64,000 bases of DNA. Origin: Armigeres subalbatus. Taxonomy: Eukaryota; Arthropoda; Insecta; Diptera; Culicidae. Within the stretch, counting starts at the first letter, position 1. Every line of letters starts with the position of its first letter. The notes beneath the pieces are model-generated. The model was not told where the DNA came from, made no database searches, and was given only the letters and a program-made list of their open reading frames with translations. Where the stretch lies: contig NW_026943003.1 in assembly GCF_024139115.2 (NCBI RefSeq), positions 1 through 64,000 on the forward strand. Reading direction: 5' to 3'. This document shows, piece by piece, positions 11,291-21,040 of this stretch. Position numbers and translations under genes: made by a program.

Positions 11291-11460
11291 CCGCCCAGTC
11301 GTTGGATTCAATATTCGCACTGCAGTAAGTGCGGACGCTCGTGATATCAGAGAAGAATTTGCTGTCGATTTGGTTTTCCGTTTCTTGATTAGGTGATCTC
11401 CATGTGGCCTTGTGGATATTCTTGCGGGGAAGAAAGTGCTTATACCATCCCGCGGGAGGC
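11290..11460 (-). pseudogene. LINE endonuclease fragment
   Basis: The minus strand reads NIHKATWRSPNQETENQID, a typical APE-type endonuclease segment (W-x-S-P...N-Q-I-D) of mosquito LINEs. It abuts the C-terminus of the plus-strand copy, so the junction is a rearrangement or nested insertion. Confidence 0.6.
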
Positions 11461-11506
11461 TACAAAGTGTATACATCGTTGACTGTTGTCTGTACATGTA
11501 AAAGGG

Positions 11507-11585
11507 TATGAACCACAAATTGTACCAGCTGTTGGGAGAACCATTCATTGTTCACACCGCGCACATTGGACGACGGTGGTGGACG
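11507..11585 (+). pseudogene. LINE C-terminal fragment
   Basis: The plus strand reads MNHKLYQLLGEPFIVHTAHI, matching the RRMNHELYQ... block of the LINE family at 52.3 kb. The fragment is about 80 bp and is embedded in the scrambled LINE segment. Confidence 0.5.
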
Positions 11586-11617
11586 GTATATTTAACTTCA
11601 CTCAAGGTGCGGGTTGG

Positions 11618-12128
11618 TTAGTTTCCATCGTCCGCTGAACTGACGTAGTCATCTCTTCTGCTGCCTACAGCCTCACTGCCTTGACTTGCCTCTCACTGCT
11701 TATGTTCTCAGCGCCATTAAATTTTCCATATGTTCATATGCAAGGAGGCTCTCATCCTTATCCCTGCACAGTGGACACTGGCGTCTTTTAACGGTACTGT
11801 TCCATCTCCTCGCACTCTACTTCTCCCAGGCAGCTTTGCTTCTCATGGAAGGGGTGGGTCTGCTGTCTCCGTTTCCGTCTATTGCGTTCTACCTTCCTCC
11901 GGGTTCTTTGCTGCAGCGCGACTGTCCACACTGCGCCCTTCTTCTTCCGAATCTGTATGCACTCTTCGCCGAACCAACTAGGTATGATTACTAAGGTATG
12001 ATTACCTGTAAACGTTCACACCATTATTGATCCCTTCTAACACTCCTCCTGCAACGCTACGATGCCGAATCTGCTGTCTTTCAGCACTTCGACGAGGATC
12101 CGTGTGCTCCCAATGAGGTTGGAAGATT
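11618..12128 (-). pseudogene. Internally deleted antisense LINE fragment
   Basis: On the minus strand, 12125-12000 reads as an endonuclease N-terminus (TRILVEVLKDSRFGIVALQE, carrying the catalytic QE). It then jumps to the basic linker (VALQQRTRRKVERNRRKRRQ, then VECEEMEQ) at 11990-11800 and to the start of the RT region at about 11620. Most of the endonuclease is missing. It is inverted relative to the neighbouring copy at 9.6-11.3 kb. Confidence 0.65.
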
Positions 12129-12654
12129 TGCAATTCAACGAACTGAACTTTCAGTTCAAAGTTTCACTGAAATTCGTAGTTTTAAATATGCGCCCTCATA
12201 ACCACCTTGTACTAGCGCCCCTTTAAAAATAGGCGACTAAGTAGCTCATATTTTACGACGACAGGGCTGAATTCAGGTAATATAATTTTTCATAGAATGC
12301 TTTATCTCGTAATGTCGTTTCGGATCATGTTTCGAAACCTACGGTCATTAATTAGAAATAATATAAATAATATAAAAGGAAATTATCGAGCCAGACAGAA
12401 TGGCTTGCGATCCGGTTTGGAAGGAATTTTTCATACATGCCGCGAGTCATAAAAATCGAGCTGAAGGCTGCATCCGCCCCGGAATTCCCGAAGAATGTCT
12501 TATGGACAATACAAAGAATTTTCTGTAAAAATGCAAAGAAATTTTTTTGAAATTCCGATATTTTTCGTTGAAATACCGAACAGTTTTCCGTAAAAAATAA
12601 AAAAAATCACGTAGAAGTTTTGAACAATTTACAATTTACAATTTACAATTTAAA

Positions 12655-12907
12655 CACAGACAAACAGACATAACACATTGAACATTTACTCATCAAATTA
12701 ATCGTTTTTCAAACACTAACGACATCTGATGATTTTAGTTAGTTAGGCAAACCACGAATCAGATGACGGTAGTGTGCAAACGTTAAACTCGAGCAAATCT
12801 GATGCGCGCGCCACTTATGACCGATTGGCCAACTAATGATTTTTTAAATTGACCAGTAAATAAGTGAACGATGAGAATTTCATGAGTGTTATGTCTCTTT
12901 GCCTGTG
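12655..12907. mobile_element. Second copy of the CACAGACAAACAGAC MITE
   Basis: It begins cacagacaaacagacata at 12655 and ends with its diverged inverse (gtgttatgtctctttgcctgtg region) at 12886-12907. Its interior matches the 5790-6041 copy in inverse orientation (for example gcgcgcgccactta versus tggcgcgcaca). The flanking duplication is eroded. Confidence 0.85.
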
Positions 12908-13040
12908 GTTAAAATGTCATAAAATTAACATTGAACATTCCGAAGAATAAAAAAAACCCGTGCGAATTCCAATAAATTTGCTATGAAAATCTCAAACAGT
13001 TTTCTGTTGGTTGAAATCGATTTTTTAGTCGATGTCCACT

Positions 13041-13805
13041 AGGGTGGTTCAAAAAATTGATTTTGTTCCACAGCGCTCATCTGATTCTTTATCATGTTCT
13101 GAGTGCCCTCTGAAAATTTGAGCTCATTTGGATGAAAACTGATTTAGCACAAGCCGTTTTAAGTTTGCATGCAAATTAGTATGGGGAAATTTATTTTTTC
13201 ATTATACTGTTAATAACGCTTTCCCATGAGACGCAGGTTAAAAGAAAACCTACATAGCTAAAAAGAATACTCAACAGCTTTCACCCAGTGAAAACCGCAT
13301 CTTAATTAATCTTTCCAATAATTAGTAATCGAATTTAATCTATACCGTAGTTTTCTGGAGCTAATTGCATAACTCCTCAACAGGCAACATTGCTGCTCGT
13401 GGCGCGAAAAATAGCACACACAAATTCAGGCTACTATGTTGCACTGCACATTTCAGTGATGCCCTGAAAGAAGTTTAACGATCATGACTAAAGATTCGCA
13501 ACCTGTATTAAAATCGATTACTAATTATTGGGACGATTAATCAACATGCGATTTTCGTTGGGTGAAAGCTGTTGAGTATTCCTTTTAGCTATGTAGGTTT
13601 TCTTTTAACCTACGCCTCATGGGAAAGCGTTATTAACAGTATAATGAAAAAATAAATTTCCCCATACTAATTTGCATGCAAACTTGAAATCGCTTGTGCT
13701 AAATCAGTTTTATTCCAAATGAGCTCAAATTTTCAGAGGACACTCAGAACATGAAAAAGAATCAGATGAGCACTGTGAAGCAAAATCGATTTTTTGAACC
13801 ACCCT
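13041..13805. mobile_element. 765-bp palindromic element, ~300-bp arms
   Basis: The arms at about 13041-13344 and 13510-13805 are inverted copies. The ends are agggtggttcaaaaaatt and its inverse. A flanking direct repeat (gtccact 13034-13040, gtccaca 13806-13812) suggests a 7-bp TSD with one mismatch. The 165-bp spacer shows no ORF. A single arm of the same family lies at 26255-26491. Confidence 0.85.
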
Positions 13806-14239
13806 GTCCACATTTTGAACAATCTCCAGCGAAAATCTGAAGATTTTTTTTTGTGTATATTTCGAAGAATACTCGATAGCAATTTTCCGTGGATTTTCCG
13901 AATATTTTCCTGTAGAAACTTGAAATAATTTTCCTTGGAAATTCCAAAGTGCTTCCTTGGAAATTTCAAAGAATTCTCAAAACTTCAAAGATGTTCGAAA
14001 ATAATTTTCAAATAAATATTTTGGAGTAGCTCAGAGGCTTTTCGGGAGAAGTTCCTCAGATTTTTCCAACGACAGTCAAATAATTCTCCCGTTGATGTTG
14101 AAAACATCATGAAAAAATGCAGAAAAAATCTTCAAGAAACGAACATACAAAATCTCCACGCCGATTCACGCCGCCGCCACCGGCTAAAATGGCTTTCGGT
14201 GTGACGCCGAAAACGTTGCCGCCGCTGCCGCCGATTTTC

Positions 14240-14365
14240 GGACCGACGCACACCTCTAGTTGAGGGTTCGTGTCCCTCCAAGACGCGTGGATTCTTTTTC
14301 GCAAATTTCATACATTTTGTCCATTTCGAAACATGTGCGGTGCATATGCACAGCCAAGATATTTA
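14240..14365 (+). repeat. SINE fragment (B box and body)
   Basis: From gagggttcgtgtccctcc onward this shares with 27733-27840 the run ggattctttttngcaaattt, tttgtccatttcgaaacatg and gcatatgcacagccaagata. It is the 3' portion of the tRNA-derived SINE that is more complete at 27.67 kb. Confidence 0.65.
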
Positions 14366-14369
14366 ACAA

Positions 14370-14945
14370 AACCCTGATTAATCCACCTAGCGGTGATGAT
14401 GCCTTTCTCGCTCGTTCAAAAGGGTTGACAAACATATTAGAAAAGTCTTATATAACACTAAAAGGGCTTTTTTTTCACATTTGTGTATGGCAGCTTTACT
14501 TTGTATCGTTAAATGCACAAAACGATCCATAAAAAAATGAAAAACGATCCATAAATAACATCTGAATGTTCCATAAAACGCTACCTTAAATTTAAAAAAT
14601 AATTCAGGCGTATCCATAAAGATTAATTTTAAGATCCATAACTAAGCTAAAAATAAACCAAATAATTGGAAAATAAGTATGTACCTTCAAATATGATCAA
14701 GAAAACAATATCATTCCTGCTACATATTTTCCCATCATCCATTTGGAAAATGATCCATAGAAAACTACATTTTGATCCATAAAAATACAATTTTGCGCAA
14801 TTTTTATCGTTATTATGATCCATAACTTCGGTAATATGATCCATAGTTTTGGATATATGATCCATAATATTGGCCATTTGACAAACTTTCGAGTGTTTCT
14901 TGTTTTGAAGTCAGTATCCAGCTTAGGCACTGGCACCCAATCAAT
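14370..14945. repeat. ATCCATA motif array spaced about 21-22 bp
   Basis: ATCCATAA/G occurs at 14525, 14547, 14612, 14634, 14753, 14775, 14818, 14839 and 14860, with TTCCATAA at 14569. The steps are 22, 22, 43, 22, 119, 22, 43, 21 and 21 bp, so most are one or two times ~21.5 bp, or about two helical turns. The segment begins with the common ctagcggtgatg terminus at 14388. It ends with a 75-bp repeat (14870-14945) also found at 16558-16635. No protein is recognised. Antisense frames merely repeat MDH. Confidence 0.7.
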
Positions 14946-16240
14946 AAAATAGCCTTTTTAAAATTATTGTTTTGAATAGTATGATTCTTCATATAGATAA
15001 GAATTCATTTTTTGCTAATGAGCAGTTCCGTTTTTGTCATTGACATTCAACCAGTTTTCAACTAAGATTTACGAATTTGATCCGACTTAATAAAATCTAA
15101 AGAGAATTCTACTACGGTTACTTTTCTTCATATGGAGAGCATTTCGGAGTGATTAACCGAAGGTTTTATTAAAATTGATTCATATTAATTTGTTTTTGTA
15201 TATATTATAATGAACTGATCTAAAATTATTTATCAGATCACTCTGTACAGGTAAACTATCCCTGTACAAAATCTGATAGATTACTCGTGACAGAGCTGGT
15301 CTAATACTTTATATCATAATGCAATCAGTATGATATTATTCTATCAGGAAATCAAAAATCGTTGATTGCCTTAGAGTAATTTGTTATGGATTATAGCAAG
15401 GATGTTTTCGATCATTTAGTAATATAGGTTCGATAATTTAGTAGTTTTATCAATAACTCATTCCAGAGGTTAAATGTCGAAAAATATCCGCACCAGAAGT
15501 CCACCATAAAAACACGTTTTAAAATTTAACTTCTGGTATAAGTAATCGACAAACTAAATGATCGAACTTAGATTACTACATGATCCAAAACATGCTTGGA
15601 TTGTACAAAAGTTTGGACACATTTTCCATTGACTTGCCAAAAAGAAAATTTTCTTCAAATCCTTCCGAAACTCAGCTTCTCCCACATAATCCGAGTGCTA
15701 TTTGAAATCTTCAAACAGATGTGTTGTCACTATGAATGGGGTTCCAATTAGACTTGCGAAGTCCATGATTTAGGACTTATGTATAGCATGAATTAATTAA
15801 CTATCAAAAACCACACCGAAGGTATACAAGCGAAAAGGTACGAATATAGTAAGTAGTTATAGAAAATCAAAACCATTTACTAAAATAAATTGTTTTATTT
15901 ACAAACTAATTGTTAGACCAGCCATGTTTACATATACTGTGACAATATGAATTATTTGCTGAAACGCCAGGAAGAATGCATTACAGAGGATTCAAACTAA
16001 ATGTTGAAATTGATTCTGAAGTTGCTTCCCTGTACACCAAAACATTAAGAATATTATGCGACATATTTGAATGAATTGACACAAAGCACATGACGTAAAC
16101 TCACCCGTATATGTGTTTCAACGTCAGAGGATGTAAATATGCCACGGAACCTAAAACACAGCTCCAGGTGCGTTGCCGCACGAATGCACAAGCCGATGAT
16201 AAGTGCAAATTGCATATAATCTGTTATACTTCGATCAACA
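14946..16240. other. Unassigned AT-rich sequence with small hairpins
   Basis: No gene was found. tgtacagg (15244-15251) pairs with cctgtaca (15261-15268). gatcatttagt (about 15411) is inverted as actaaatgatc (about 15554). These may mark small MITE relics. Confidence 0.45.
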
Positions 16241-16246
16241 CTCATC

Positions 16247-16335
16247 CAAGAAGTAAAGATAGCTAAGGGGTAACATTCTAGGCTCTCACTCAGAGAGTTT
16301 GTGTTCGACGCTCATTCGGTTCTCATTTTTTTTCA
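16247..16335 (+). repeat. tRNA-derived SINE head
   Basis: An A-box-like tagctaaggggtaac (about 16249) is followed by an anticodon-arm-like ctctcactcagagag and a B-box-like tgttcgacgc (about 16300), then a T-run. The spacing fits a tRNA promoter. The body is not recognised. Confidence 0.4.
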
Positions 16336-16554
16336 AAAACATATTTATAAATAATTTTTATTTTCTATAACTCAATACATGTTTTAACATTTTAACAATC
16401 ATTTTAAAATTGACGCACTTCACCCTTGCCGGGGTGATGGGCCAATGGGGCGTGTTGCGTCCTTCTGCAATATTCATCAAACGGCAAGCGACTGAAGCGA
16501 ATGCAGTGGCGTTTTATTTTAGTATTACAAAATCCTGGATATAGAACAAAAATG

Positions 16555-16635
16555 TTTCCAGTTGGCAAACATTCGAGTGCTTCCCAGTTTGAAGTCAGAA
16601 TCCAGCTTAGGCTTCTGTCACCCAATCAATAAGAT
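16555..16635 (+). repeat. 75-bp dispersed repeat shared with 14870-14945
   Basis: The phrases ttcgagtg, gtttgaagtca, atccagcttaggc and cacccaatcaata appear in the same order in both places. This suggests the common end of one element family. 16640-17420 shows nothing further. Confidence 0.6.
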
Positions 16636-17423
16636 CATACAATTGGATCGAGTGTTGGAATGTGCATATTTCCATTTTGTGCGTTTATTATAAAGACTTG
16701 CAGCTCTGTTCGAACTTAATCGTTTGTATTATGACACTTTTGGTCTACAAGCCCTACGAGAAATAAGTTTTCGTAAATAATTCCTCAGATATAGGTGTTT
16801 TGTAATTTTAAATGAATTTTCATGCACATATTTGGGGCATGCGAAAAGTGCAATATCCAATCAAACTAACTGTTATTTATAATGCGAATAAATTTGTCGC
16901 TTGTAGAATTTATCTAATTCAATCGATAATAATGAATATTCACTTGTTGGGAATATTTGTGTTTTCACCAAATCGCCAAATCGCACTGAGCGTCAATAAA
17001 AAATAACCTATTTTTCTACTCAAATTTTCGATTAGCAGATTTAATTGATAACAAATCGAATGGATATCCTACAACAAATATACATAAAAATTGATATTGT
17101 ATGATGTTCGTTTTATTTTTGCGAACGAAGTACCACAAGTCAGTCAAAAAGCCGCTTGGTGCGATTTGGCTAAGCCCCGACCACATGTCGTTGAATTACC
17201 AATACTTTTTACTGTATTTCTTTCAAATTGATACATTCAAGGGGTAGACAAAATTCAGAAAAATATTCGCCCTGCCTTACGCCCTATGAATAAAAATTAT
17301 TCCATTGTGTAATCAATGATATACTTAAAAGCTTTTAATGACAATTTATGGACTGGAAAATTAATTAAAAATGAAGATGGTACAAATATGCAATTATGTA
17401 CAAATGCAATAAAGCAATTTTCA

Positions 17424-17628
17424 ATATAATATAATATCATAATTATTATGATTTGCTTTTTTGCTAATTCCAAAAGACGAATTCGAGAACGTTTTTGTGG
17501 TATGGTAGAAGCTGTGGGAGTTTTTCTCCAAATCTCCCACAGCATACTCTACCACAAAAACGTTCTCGAATTCGTCTTTTAGAATCTGCAAAAAGCAAAT
17601 CATAATAATTATGTTATTATATTATATA
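17424..17628. mobile_element. 205-bp hairpin MITE
   Basis: Arms of about 95-97 bp (17424-17520 and 17534-17628) are almost perfect inverse copies around a 13-bp loop. An example is cgaattcgagaacg with cgttctcgaattcg. The outer parts are AT-rich. A TA-type duplication is possible but cannot be told apart from the AT-rich flanks. Confidence 0.85.
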
Positions 17629-19095
17629 GTTGTTAAATCGATTGTTTAAATTCGAAATCATTTAAAAAATTTAAAATCAAATTTTATTCCATCATAACAT
17701 TTTCTATCACTTTGCGAATGTTTCCTGAAATTCATTCAATTTACAAGCAGACAACGCAAGAAACATACACCCCCCTATGCTGCTCAAGCACTTCGGCGCC
17801 AACAGCACTTTTTTCGTGGTTCTTGTGACGACCGCCAGACGTCAAAATGATCTACTATAGTATATATATATATATATAGGTATACCTATGTGCTTTCTTG
17901 CCTCATATAGGTATTTACTTCTATCAGTGCTAAAAATAGAAAAGAAGCACGGCTTGCTGTACGCGCTGTACGGGCTGTGTACAATGCGATGCCTGATGCA
18001 AGCTGAAAATAAACAGTCAAAGCTTGTGTTGCTGATGCTACGATGCGATGCCGACCGATGCGCAGTGGCGGAAACCCGTACAAAGAAAGATTCGTTTTTT
18101 TTCGCGAAGCTCACACATATTGTGAATGAGCTAATTCCTTAATTTGTTGATTGTAGCTTGTTAATTTAATTTTGGTAACTTGGTGTTAAAAGTTGATGCT
18201 GTAAAGCATCTCCTAAACAAATGTGTATGGGCAAATTAAATTCGAAAAATTCTTTTAGTCTGACATTTGTATGGGGCCCGCCACTGTGCGACGGCACATT
18301 GCCATTCCTTTTTCACGCGCATTCGTACGGGAGAGCGTTGAACAAAGCACGATGCATTTTGAAATTGCTATACATGAGTATGTGATATAGGGTATTTGTG
18401 TTTTTCTTAGCGCATGACTTAGCGCATTAGCAATAAGACATGAGAAAAGTTATGTATGACGTTTAACATAGGAGAGGGTTTTCAATTACGGAACGGATAT
18501 CGGATAACGGATATTTGTAATTTCCATAGGGCACCCGTACCTTGAGTGTAGGTAGTGGGTTCTTATTATATATTTCCCATTATTATCCACATATGTTTCA
18601 TTTCGTTGCGGTATGATGTAATTATGCCATCACACCAATATAATTTTTCATAACAAAATTGACTTCCTCACATCAATGGTGAAGCAACTTTTACGAAGCT
18701 ATTTTGAATAATTGGTTAAGTGAAATAAATCTTATTTTAAAATCAATATTTTATCTATTAGTTAATGTAATGAAACTGTTTATTTTCAATCACGAAACGT
18801 GCACTTCAAGAATAGTTGGTAAATCCAAACCACTATTCACTTGGATCGTAGTGCAATTTGCACCAGTTCTGATCAATCACGGAGTAGCAACCATTGATAT
18901 GTACAGTCAGTCTAAGCTTAGCTGAAACTGTATAGTTTCAATCAACAAACGATAAAAACAAATATTTTCTTTTCTCAATTCATTAATATTTCCAGTATAG
19001 GAACATTTACCCTAGCAGGATAAACTCTAATGCTATATAGAGGCAATAAACATACCTCCAATTCGATGATTTATGTTTGCATGTATCTTCTCACA
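17629..19095. other. Unassigned sequence with a TA microsatellite
   Basis: A (ta)n run lies at about 17861-17877. Short overlapping open frames on both strands at 17842-18142 show no domain. No gene is recognised in the remainder. Confidence 0.4.
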
Positions 19096-19099
19096 TGTT

Positions 19100-19515
19100 A
19101 AGAGTATTGATGGTGCTGCGGTATAGTATGCGCTTCCCACCCCAGAGATCACAAGTTCGAATCCGAGGTAGGGCGTTTTGCTTTTTTTTGCACGTGAAAA
19201 CAGTTTTCGCCGTAACTTCGTAACGCAATGTCCGATGGATCTAATTTTCAATAGCAAACAATGGGATTGAATTCTACGTCGAATGGAATTTGTTGCGAGC
19301 AAATTGGATAATGCTAAGTACCAAAAGTGTGTCTCACATTTTGTACACACACACACACACACACACACATACATACACATTACAGACATCACCTCAATTC
19401 GTCGAACTGAGTCGATTGGTATATAACACTATGGGTCCCTGGGCCTTCTATCAAAAGTTCGGTTTTGGAGTGATCCTATAGCCTTTACGTATACTTTGTA
19501 TACGAGAAAGGCAAA
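19100..19515 (+). repeat. tRNA-like head plus CA-repeat dispersed family member
   Basis: A tRNA-like block (about 19110-19175) has a B-box agttcgaatcc. It is followed by one diverged unit of the ~165-bp family (caaacaatggg..gaat, gttgcgagcaaatt), a (CA)n run at about 19345-19369, and the common tail tatataacactatgggtc through tatacgagaaaggcaaaa. Other members lie at 29.1-29.6, 36.28-36.45 (inverted), 36.88-37.06 and 53.9-57.7 kb. Confidence 0.65.
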
Positions 19516-19684
19516 ATGATTTTCGTACGGCCGAGTTGCTGAACAATATGTAAATAATTGCACGGAAAATAGTAAAAAAAAACTTTGATTGAACACAACT
19601 CAAGGAAATAGAATGACCATTAACCATCAATTCTACTCACTTATCCATTGTCTAAGTTGACAACTGCTAAGTAGAAACTAGGTA
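19516..19684. other. Unassigned spacer
   Basis: This is AT-rich sequence between the CA-repeat family member and the TTAA that flanks the giant foldback element. Confidence 0.5.
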
Positions 19685-19920
19685 TTAACACGTACGTCCC
19701 CAACCCCCATTTTACGACAAAACTCAAAATTCAAAACCATGCAGCTCAGCCAATTTCTAACGGATTTTCAAGCAATCTTCTGGAATCGATCACAAAATTC
19801 ATATAGTTTTAGGAACCGAGGTCAATTCTTGTGCAATGGCCAGGGGTGCGGAGATATTCCGGGAGTACTGGGGTTACCTCCCTCCCGGAAAAATGGTCAC
19901 TGGCAGTTCGGCTTCGAAAT

Positions 19921-20925
19921 CCATCTTGCAACATGCCAAACTTCATGATCATGGAGTTTGCAAAACAAGTACACTGGAGTACTTTTCGGCGATTTTCGAT
20001 CAAATTGGCCACTCTCCGAGCGCTTCCAGGGCCTGGTTCCCTTGGGGAAGTGGCCAATATCCGTTCAATATTGGAACCCATCTTGCGACACGTCAAACTT
20101 CATGATTTTGCAAAACAAGTACACTGGAGTACATTTCGGCGATTTTCGATCGAATTGGCCACCCTCCGGGTGCTTCCAGGGCCTGGTTCCCTTGGGGAAG
20201 TGGCCAATTTTCGTTGAATCTTGGAATCCATCTTGCGACATGTCAAACTTCATGATTTTGCAAAACAAGTACAATGGAGTAAATTTCGGCGATTTTCGAT
20301 CGAATTGGCCACCCTCCGGGTACTTCCAGGGCCTGGTTCCCTTGGGGAAGTGGCCAATATTCGTCCAATCTTGGAACCCATCTTGCGACATGTCAAACTT
20401 CGTGATTTTGCAAAACAAGTACACTGGAGTACACTTCGGCGACTTTCGATCGAATTGGCCACCCTCCGGGTGCTTCCAGGGCCTGGTTCCCTTGGGGAAG
20501 TGGCCAATATCCGTTCAATCTTGAAACTGATCTTGCGACATGTCAAACTTCATGATTTTGCAAAACAAGTACAATGGAGTAAATTTCGGCGATTTTCGAT
20601 CGAATTGGCCACCCTCCGGGTACTTCCAGGGCCTGGTTCCCTTGGGGAAGTGGCCAATATTTGTCCAATCTTGGAACCCATCTTGCGACATGTCAAACTT
20701 CGTGATTTTGCAAAACAAGTACACTGGAGTACATTTCGGCGATTTTCGATCGAATTAGCTACCCTACGGGTGCTTCCAGGGCCTGGTTCCCTTGGGGAAG
20801 TGGCCAATTTTCGTTGAATCTTGGAATCCATTCTGCGACATGTCAAACTTCATGATTTTGCAAAACAAGTAAACTGGAATCCATTTCGGTAGTTTTCGAT
20901 CGGATTGGCCACCTTCCGGGTACTT
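19921..20925 (+). repeat. 150-bp satellite array, left arm (~6.7 units)
   Basis: The landmark catgattttgcaaaacaagt recurs at 20101, 20251, 20401 (c/t variant), 20551, 20701 and 20851, exactly 150 bp apart. The unit also contains cagggcctggttcccttggg. Because 150 is divisible by three, long frames stay open in several phases on both strands without being genes. Confidence 0.95.
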
Positions 20926-20929
20926 CCAT

Positions 20930-21040
20930 TCGCTGATTGATATTTTACCGGTGGTGGCCTGATAGATCATTTGCAGCCAGTGGCGGCATCACGCCTTTGG
21001 TGATTGGCGGCGGCGTGGTTCGGCGTGAACCAGTTTCAAG
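20930..21040. repeat. GCC-rich module, left arm
   Basis: It contains gatattttaccggtggtgg, ggcggcatcacgcc and ggcgtgaaccagtttcaagc. It is matched in inverse at 23970-24100. Related modules lie at 7.85-7.95 and 14.16-14.26 kb. Confidence 0.8.

Larger units (their letters stand above)
12490..14265. repeat. Second relic of the TTCC minisatellite / GCC-module family
   Basis: Degenerate gaattttc / ggaaattc words occupy 12490-12650, 12908-13030 and 13815-14060. A GCC-rich module (about 14155-14262) ends cgacgcacacctct, resembling the module ends at 7.95 and 24.10 kb. Two younger elements (12655-12907 and 13041-13805) sit inside. Confidence 0.55.

Noticed and set aside
11686..11994. Plus-strand 102- and 83-codon frames
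   Set aside because: They are the antisense of a LINE linker that is recognisable on the minus strand (RRKVERNRRKRRQ, VECEEMEQ).
20101..20925. CRISPR-like direct repeats
   Set aside because: Units are 150 bp with no unique spacers, in eukaryotic DNA. This is a satellite array.
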